Assembly: GCA_023382535.1 (NCBI GenBank)
Contig: JAHDWA010000018.1
Location: 1-64,000, forward strand
Reading direction: 5' to 3'
Origin: Anaerolineae bacterium
GTDB taxonomy: Bacteria; Chloroflexota; Anaerolineae; 4572-78; J111
Length of the DNA stretch: 64,000 bases
Shown: piece after piece, positions 58,774 to 64,000 of the stretch
Layout: each line of letters starts with the position of its first letter
Numbering within the stretch: position 1 is the stretch's first letter
Made by a program: the position numbers and the translations under genes
The notes under the pieces: model-generated
The model's input: only the letters and a program-made list of their open reading frames with translations
The model's database searches: none
Told to the model about the DNA's origin: nothing

Positions 58774-59376
58774 ATGCAAAAAATCCAAACGCAAGGTGTC
58801 CACCATATCACTCTCGTCGGCGCGAACCGGGAGGTTACGATTGATTTTTGGGAGGGCGTGCTGGGGATGCCTTTCATTTTCGAGCAGCCGAATCTCGATA
58901 ACCCCGACGAGAGTCACCTTTATTTTGATCCCGGCGATGGCCGCCTGATCACCGTTTTTACCAATGAGACCCGCGACGTTGACCCCAGCCCTAATCCGGA
59001 AGGTATCGGTAACGTCCACCATCTGGCCTTCGCCGTCTCGCGGGCCACATTTACTCAGGCAGCCAAACGGCTCGACGAGCGCGGCATTAAGCACACGGGG
59101 GAAATTGATCGCGGGATTTTTCACTCGATCTATTTCCGTGACCCGCTGGGGCAGCGGATCGAGCTGGCCTGCTACAAATTCGAGCCGCCGGTCGGCGTTA
59201 CCCACAGCCAGGTCTTGTTTGAAGCCCATCGCCTGCGGGTGGCCGAAGGGGCCTACAATATCAAAGATGCACACCTCGCGGAAGCGATTGAGCTGTTGGT
59301 TCGGCGGACTCAGCCTTCGCTGTCTGAGGATCGCGCCGCCCGGCATGCTTATCCGCAAAAGGTGGCCGGTCCCTGA
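58774..59376 (+). CDS. VOC superfamily protein (ring-cleavage dioxygenase-like)
   Basis: 200 residues from the ATG at 58774, with GAGGAG upstream. The N-terminal half has 'GVHHITLVGANREVTIDFWEGVLGMPF', the first metal-ligand His within HHIT, then 'NVHHLAFAVS' and 'IYFRDPLGQRIELA', with the second His and a Glu. This His-His-Glu pattern matches metal-dependent VOC enzymes such as extradiol dioxygenases and glyoxalases (family knowledge). Helices form the last 50 residues. The substrate is unknown. The gap to the divergent spondin gene shows no strong promoter. Confidence 0.85.
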   Translation: MQKIQTQGVHHITLVGANREVTIDFWEGVLGMPFIFEQPNLDNPDESHLYFDPGDGRLITVFTNETRDVDPSPNPEGIGNVHHLAFAVSRATFTQAAKRLDERGIKHTGEIDRGIFHSIYFRDPLGQRIELACYKFEPPVGVTHSQVLFEAHRLRVAEGAYNIKDAHLAEAIELLVRRTQPSLSEDRAARHAYPQKVAGP

Positions 59377-59409
59377 TAAATCTTTTAATTAGATTTGGTA
59401 GGGGATATG

Positions 59410-59455
59410 GAGTTCCAACAAGTTCCCAGGCTCTTACGGGAACTCATTGGAACTC
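59410..59455. repeat. Two-tier intergenic hairpin of the GGAGTTCC type
   Basis: GAGTTCCAA (59410-59418) pairs with TTGGAACTC (59447-59455), and AGTTCCC (59421-59427) with GGGAACT (59438-59444). It lies between two convergent genes and resembles the two GGAGTCC hairpins at 25720 and 55694. Confidence 0.65.
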
Positions 59456-59473
59456 GAAGGAATTCGTTGCTAG

Positions 59474-62400
59474 CTAAAATTCCGGCTTGCCCATCTTTAG
59501 ATCATCAAACGTAAAGGTGGCCGGATTGGCCTCGTCAAAGTTGTCCACCATCAAGCCGAACGTGCCGCCGCTGTAAGTCGCGTCGCTCACACTGTCCACC
59601 TGCTGGCCGTTGATGTAGAAGCGGTAGGTGTCGCCCTGCCCTTCCACGGTCAATACATTCGCCCCGCTCTCATTGGGGTCAATCAAACTGGAAGCGGTCC
59701 AGTCAATCAGCGGAAGCATCTGATTGCCCTCGGTCTTTTCGACTGTGTAAAACCCGTCGCCGCTGATGCGGAAGGCGTAGAAATCATCGCCTTCCTGGCC
59801 GGGCTGCACCCGGAAAATCAACCCGTAAGCATTGTCTATTGCTCCGCTGTAGCTGGCCGTAACTTGCAGCAGAAAATCGGCAGGCAGGTCCTGCTCCGGG
59901 TAATAGTCGTAGATCGCGCCCGGGGCCGGTTTTAGCTCAAAGATGTACTGGCCCGCAGAACTGTAATAGCCCTGTCCCCACGCCTGTTCCACCTCGTCGT
60001 TAATCAGGCCACCGGCCGGGTCGCTAAAATCGTCGGCAAAAACTTCGCTGGCAAAAGCGGGCGGCGGCGGACCGGCCTGTTCCTTGCTCACTCCAGAGAT
60101 GAGGATGTCAAAGCTGTAGAGCATATCGTCGAACTCGGCGCTTAGTTCATCAAACCTGGCGTCCAGGGCCGACACCCGCACCACATAGGTTGTACCCTCC
60201 ACGGGCGTTGAGGCGACCACGTAACCGTAGTAGGGCTGGCCGTTCAGGTCGTAGGCAAAATCAATTGTCTGCCCGTCGTAAGCGCCCAGCACGTAATCCT
60301 GCACATCACCCAAAAATTGCAGATTTTCAAAGTCGCCATCTTGACTCAACGTATCAATCACATCCTGAACCGCCTGGCTGTTGGCCTGGGCCGGCGAGGA
60401 CGCGTCGGGATAGCTCCGGCGCGAAACAGTCACCAGGGCCGAACTGGACGCGTCCACGAAGTTAACCGAGCTGCCTGGGCCTGTCTCCACCTGCCACATT
60501 TCCGGGTAGAGCAAAGCAAACCCCAGCGTCTCATTCACATACGGCCTAAAACCGTCCACCGCAGCGGCTTGCTCGCTGAGCACAAACAGGCCCTCATACT
60601 GCTCGTACTTCCGGCCGTCCAGGTCCTCGGCAATAATGCCGATCACATAGTTGCCGCTAGGTGCAGGCGTCGTTTCCAGGGTAAAGGGCGTCTCGCCAAA
60701 AGTCAGCGTGTCACCCTCGCGAACATACTTCTCCCGCCCCTCGTTGCCGGGCAGGCTCAGGTCGTCGCCCCGTTCCAGCACCGTAAACTGGTCGCCCGGC
60801 TGTGGAACAATCTGGCGCGGCGCGCCGACCGCCTGGGTGATGCCACTGGTGAAGCCAAACACCTCGGTCATGGCATCGTTGCGGAAATACATCTTGGCAT
60901 AGCGCGGCTCGCCGCCGCTGGCAAAACGATACGTCCCACCCACTGCGTAGGTCGGCGTTTCGGGATCGTAGGCCACCGGCTCAAACAGGGCCTTGACTGA
61001 GGTCGTGCCGTCGCTGATGGCGTAAACTGCCGGCTCCCATTCAAACTCAACGTTGACCCCTCCCTCCGGCCAGACCGGGTAGGCCACTCCGCCAAGGGTC
61101 TGGCTCTCCTCGGCGCTCAGAAAATCTATGTCCTCAATCAACAGAGCGTCTTCGCGGGGCAAAAAGCGGCCAATAAAGCTGTAAATGTAGGCCAGCCGGT
61201 CGCCGCTGACCTCGGTTTGGATCGTCACCGGCGTAGTGATGGTGGCAACCTCCGCCGACAAGGTTAGCGGGGCCAACTGGATTGGCTTGAGGCCGGCAGC
61301 AGGCAGGGCGCGGCTGGTCCCACCTCCGCGGAAAACGCCGTTGTCAATCAGATACTGGACCACCTCCAGCGGATAGCCGTACTGCATCACCAGCAGCAGC
61401 GGGATTTCCTGCGGCCCGAAGCCTGCGTTTTCTAACGCCGCAATGTCGTTTTGAATGACCTCCCAATCAGCCTGGCTGATCCCCGCCGGGGGCTGGCTGC
61501 TGGTCTGGGCCGACACCGGTTCGACTTCGGGCCGGCTGTAATTTGCGGGCGCAGCTTTGCCGGTGTGGAAGAAATAGAGGTAATCATCCCACTTGGAAGC
61601 CTGGGCAAAACGCTCGGCGACGGTGGTGTACCCAAAATTGTCCGCCGTGCCGTAGATTTGGCCGGTCGGGAAGTAAATGGTCACCCCGGTCGAACCGGGC
61701 CGGTTGGAGCCATGTTTTTCGGCCAGGATGGTCTGTTTGAGGGCGGCAAAGACTTGCTCCGCCGCATCGGCCACGCCCCCGTCGCGGCTCAATTCTGTAG
61801 CCAGTTGGGCAAAATGGCCCAGGTCAATGTAGGGCGAGGGCGTCTCTTCGCCAAAGATACTTTGAAACGCCTGGGCGTAAGCCCGCGCCTGGGCTGTTGC
61901 CTTGGGGTTAACCTGGGCCAGGGCCGTGGCTAGGCTGTCTACGGCGGCATTCACCTGGGGAATAGCCGCCAGGTTAACCGCCGTCAGGGTAACATCCCGG
62001 CTTTTGACTTCGGCCACCTCCTCAGACGTGGTTTCACCCCTAAAGTTGAACTCCTGGGCCACCAATTCGCGGCGCGACTCGTCGTCGAGGATGCGCAGGT
62101 CATAGTCAATGTAACTCTCGACCACCAGCCTGGAAAGTTCTGCCCCGTCCATCCCTGGTTTCTGAAGCAGCTCGGCCAGGAAGCCGCCGTAGGCCCAGCC
62201 CAGGGCCGGCTCAACTTCCTGTGAGGCAACGGCGTAGCGGGCGTGCGGCTCCAGGGCAGTAAACACTTCAAGCTGGCCCATCAGGCAGGCGTCAAAGCCA
62301 ATCAAGTCAAATTTATCAATCCCGGTCTGCTGGCGCGCTTTTGCCAGTGCCTGGTCCAACTCCATCAGCCAGATGCCGTCCACGCCGAAGAGTTGGGCGA

Positions 62401-63097
62401 CAACCACCCGGTCGCGCCCCAGGCCACCAGGGGCCGGGTCATTCCAGCCGCCGGGCCAGCCCGCGCCGTGGTCCGACATAATTAGGGCATATTTGCGAGC
62501 CGGGTAATTCTCCACCGCCCAGGTAATAAAATCAACCAGGGTCTCGCCGTCGGCCATGTTCACCTCGCCCAGGTCGGCCACCTCTTGCGAGCCAATCTCG
62601 CGCAGGTTCCGGTCCGGCGTGAGGTAGAAGCGCTTGGCTCCGGTCCAGTTGCCCATGCCCTTGTAGGCGCCGCGATACCGGTCTATCTGAGAGACGATAT
62701 TGACCCGGTCGCTGGAGCCGACCAGCTCGGCTTCATTAAAATCAATCAGGATGTCATATTCCAGGATTTCGTCGTCGGCGTCCTGGTAGAGCATAATGGT
62801 CCATTCGGTCCCGCCCTGGCTGGCCGGTTGTTGGTTGGTGGCCTGCCCTGCGGGCACAGCGTCACCGCCCGGTTCCTGGGCCAGCTCGGTAGGTGGGCTT
62901 GGCTGGGTTGGCCGGCTGGTTGCAGTCGGCGGCTCAACCACCACAGGCTGAGTTGGCGCGGCCGGCTGCGGGCGGGCCGTAGGCGTGACCACATTCACAT
63001 CCACACCGCCGCAGGCCAGCCCCACCGCCAGCACTAGGCCGCCGATCCATAACAGCCACATCCGTTGTCTTGATCCATGCAGGAGCAGGTTAGGCAT
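59474..63097 (-). CDS. Clostripain-family (C11) lipoprotein peptidase with C-terminal jelly-roll-like domain
   Basis: 1207 residues from the ATG at 63097, with AAGGAAGG seven bases upstream. A frame extension to 63172 is not needed. The lipobox is LACGG, so the protein is exported and lipid-anchored. After a Pro/Thr linker comes the C11 domain (about 100-500), with the catalytic His in MSDHGAGW (near 208) and the catalytic Cys in GFDACLMG (near 269). C11 peptidases cut after Arg or Lys and self-process (family knowledge). Beta-rich domains follow ('AYIYSFIGRFLPREDALLIEDIDFLSAEES'), then a PsbP/DcrB-like part ('YVNETLGFALLYPEMWQVETG') and a C-terminal jelly-roll-like domain (about 1010-1205, 'FADDFSDPAGGL', 'GLIFRVQPGQEG', 'NGQQVDSVSDATYSGGTFGLMVDNF'). 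The C-terminal part is repeated in the next gene. Confidence 0.9.
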   Translation of the reverse strand: MPNLLLHGSRQRMWLLWIGGLVLAVGLACGGVDVNVVTPTARPQPAAPTQPVVVEPPTATSRPTQPSPPTELAQEPGGDAVPAGQATNQQPASQGGTEWTIMLYQDADDEILEYDILIDFNEAELVGSSDRVNIVSQIDRYRGAYKGMGNWTGAKRFYLTPDRNLREIGSQEVADLGEVNMADGETLVDFITWAVENYPARKYALIMSDHGAGWPGGWNDPAPGGLGRDRVVVAQLFGVDGIWLMELDQALAKARQQTGIDKFDLIGFDACLMGQLEVFTALEPHARYAVASQEVEPALGWAYGGFLAELLQKPGMDGAELSRLVVESYIDYDLRILDDESRRELVAQEFNFRGETTSEEVAEVKSRDVTLTAVNLAAIPQVNAAVDSLATALAQVNPKATAQARAYAQAFQSIFGEETPSPYIDLGHFAQLATELSRDGGVADAAEQVFAALKQTILAEKHGSNRPGSTGVTIYFPTGQIYGTADNFGYTTVAERFAQASKWDDYLYFFHTGKAAPANYSRPEVEPVSAQTSSQPPAGISQADWEVIQNDIAALENAGFGPQEIPLLLVMQYGYPLEVVQYLIDNGVFRGGGTSRALPAAGLKPIQLAPLTLSAEVATITTPVTIQTEVSGDRLAYIYSFIGRFLPREDALLIEDIDFLSAEESQTLGGVAYPVWPEGGVNVEFEWEPAVYAISDGTTSVKALFEPVAYDPETPTYAVGGTYRFASGGEPRYAKMYFRNDAMTEVFGFTSGITQAVGAPRQIVPQPGDQFTVLERGDDLSLPGNEGREKYVREGDTLTFGETPFTLETTPAPSGNYVIGIIAEDLDGRKYEQYEGLFVLSEQAAAVDGFRPYVNETLGFALLYPEMWQVETGPGSSVNFVDASSSALVTVSRRSYPDASSPAQANSQAVQDVIDTLSQDGDFENLQFLGDVQDYVLGAYDGQTIDFAYDLNGQPYYGYVVASTPVEGTTYVVRVSALDARFDELSAEFDDMLYSFDILISGVSKEQAGPPPPAFASEVFADDFSDPAGGLINDEVEQAWGQGYYSSAGQYIFELKPAPGAIYDYYPEQDLPADFLLQVTASYSGAIDNAYGLIFRVQPGQEGDDFYAFRISGDGFYTVEKTEGNQMLPLIDWTASSLIDPNESGANVLTVEGQGDTYRFYINGQQVDSVSDATYSGGTFGLMVDNFDEANPATFTFDDLKMGKPEF

Positions 63098-63269
63098 AGT
63101 TACACCTTCCTTTGTTAGAGTGGGGCCTATCCCAGGTTTTTGACAGGTCACAGAAGTTTTCGCGGAGCGCACCTCTGCCGTCCCATCCCTTAAAACCGGG
63201 ACAGACCAGTTTGAGTGGGATAAGGTGATTGGCGCTCAAATTTTACCACCAATCTGGTTCAAACGAAAC

Positions 63270-63295
63270 AAAAAGGGCAGGTCTTAGACCTGCCC
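63270..63295 (-). terminator. Strong intrinsic terminator of the right-edge gene
   Basis: GGGCAGGTC (63275-63283) and GACCTGCCC (63287-63295) form a perfect 9 bp stem with a three-base loop. Read leftward, the stem is followed by TTTTT (63274-63270). It ends the partial gene at 63318. Confidence 0.85.
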
Positions 63296-63317
63296 CCTGA
63301 AAATCCGACATATCGTT

Positions 63318-64000
63318 CTATTCTGTTGCCGGGGTACCGGCGGTCAAATCGTCATAGTAGAAAGTCACCGGGTTTTCCTCGTCGAAGTTGTTGGCAATAA
63401 TGCCAATGGTCCCGCTGCTGTGAGTGGCGTCGGTAAAGGCGTCCACCTGCTGGCCGTTGATATAGAGGTTGTAAGTATCACCCTGACCAACAACGGTCAA
63501 CACATTGGCCCCCAACTCGTTCTGATCAATCAGTTCCGAGGCCGTCCAGTCAATCAGGGTACTCGCCTCCTCTGCATCCACCCGCTCGACTGTGTAGAAG
63601 CCGTCGCCGGAGATGCTGAAGGCGTAATAACCATTCTCACTCTGCCGGAAGATCAGGCCGTAACCGTTGTTCTGGGCCCCTTCATAACCGGTGGTCACTT
63701 GCAGCATAAAGTCATCGCCCAGGGTTACCCCTTCATAGTAGTCGTAGATGGGGCCGGCATAAGGGTTCAGTTCCATCACGTACTGTTCAATATCGCTGGC
63801 GTAGTAACCCCGACCCCAGTCACTCGCTTCCTGGGCATCTACCAGGCCGCTGGCCGGATCCGTAAAATCATCCACCGCCGATTCGGCAAAGGCGGGCGGC
63901 GCCGCACCGACTTCTTCCTTGCTCACCCCGGAGATGAGGATGTCAAAGTTCTCCAGCATGGTGTTGAAATTGGTCACGGCGCTGTCCAGGTCGGCGTCGG
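63318..64000 (-). CDS. Paralogue of the C-terminal part of the clostripain-like lipoprotein (5' end outside window)
   Basis: About 227 residues are visible and the frame is open to the right edge, so the start is outside. The sequence parallels the end of the 59474-63097 protein nearly throughout: 'NFDILISGVSKEEVGAAPPAFAE', 'DDFTDPASGL', 'GYYASDIEQYVMELNPYAGPIYDYYEG', 'NGYGLIFRQSENGYYAFSISGDGFYTVERV', 'GQQVDAFTDATHSSGTIGIIANNFDEENPVTFYYDDL'. The two genes are tandem copies in the same direction, separated by 220 bp. Whether this copy also has a C11 domain cannot be seen. Confidence 0.85.
   Translation of the reverse strand, partial: DADLDSAVTNFNTMLENFDILISGVSKEEVGAAPPAFAESAVDDFTDPASGLVDAQEASDWGRGYYASDIEQYVMELNPYAGPIYDYYEGVTLGDDFMLQVTTGYEGAQNNGYGLIFRQSENGYYAFSISGDGFYTVERVDAEEASTLIDWTASELIDQNELGANVLTVVGQGDTYNLYINGQQVDAFTDATHSSGTIGIIANNFDEENPVTFYYDDLTAGTPATE

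Noticed and set aside
1..64000. tRNA, rRNA, CRISPR arrays, insertion sequences, prophage
   Set aside because: Looked for in the intergenic stretches. No cloverleaf with a T-loop, no regularly spaced identical repeats and no transposase or integrase motifs were found.

Overview
The window looks like one stretch of a bacterial chromosome from the phylum Chloroflexota, probably Anaerolineae-like. This placement is inference. It rests on secreted proteins ending in a short LPF(I/L)xK tail, a stand-alone XPB-N-terminal-like 'helicase-associated' protein, a DUF6754/MutL-like/KOW membrane operon, prokaryotic small GTPase plus PATAN (DUF4388) signalling genes, and many GAF and SH3/LGFP-like surface proteins. 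I see no rRNA, tRNA, CRISPR array, transposase or prophage.

Left part (1-21.7 kb, almost all leftward). A giant multi-GAF sensor running off the left edge is followed by a receiver/degenerate-GGDEF regulator, a cyanobacterial-type acyl-ACP reductase (AAR) homologue, a left-handed beta-helix acyltransferase-like protein, an alpha/beta hydrolase, an MglA/Arf-type GTPase and a PATAN protein. RNase D is the only rightward gene here. Then come a HAD phosphatase, a hotdog thioesterase, an asymmetric pair of M16 peptidases, an M20 peptidase, a second receiver/degenerate-GGDEF paralogue with a V4R sensor, FtsH, a MerR regulator and a DUF1232 protein.

Middle (21.7-39.7 kb). The direction flips at a helicase-associated gene with a probable leaderless promoter. 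Next are an MntA/HepT toxin-antitoxin pair whose toxin is frameshifted, a PQQ-repeat protein and a VOC protein. A sharp sigma-70-like promoter at 25.9 kb then opens an eight-gene, 13.8 kb rightward operon: HEAT protein, small protein, DUF6754, two polytopic membrane proteins, a 2504-residue acidic scaffold carrying about 60 short PxWL motifs, an actin-fold MutL-like ATPase and a KOW protein. No function is known to me for this set. It is the best candidate for an undescribed system.

Right part (39.7-64 kb). This is an envelope and stress region: a VPETG-tailed anchored protein, an SH3 protein, a META/LysM repeat protein, ClpB, an SBBP-repeat protein with a probable homopolymer frameshift, a stress protein, TspO, a PRC-barrel protein, a Ser/Thr kinase divergent from an FHA-winged-helix regulator, the two reverse-transsulfuration enzymes in convergent orientation, an SH3/LGFP-like lipoprotein, a spondin-domain protein, a second VOC protein, and tandem clostripain-like lipoproteins running off the right edge.

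Between genes there are two recurrent non-coding families: tandem heptamer repeats, usually as inverted pairs (eight loci), and perfect hairpins built on GGAGTCC/GGAGTTCC (three loci).
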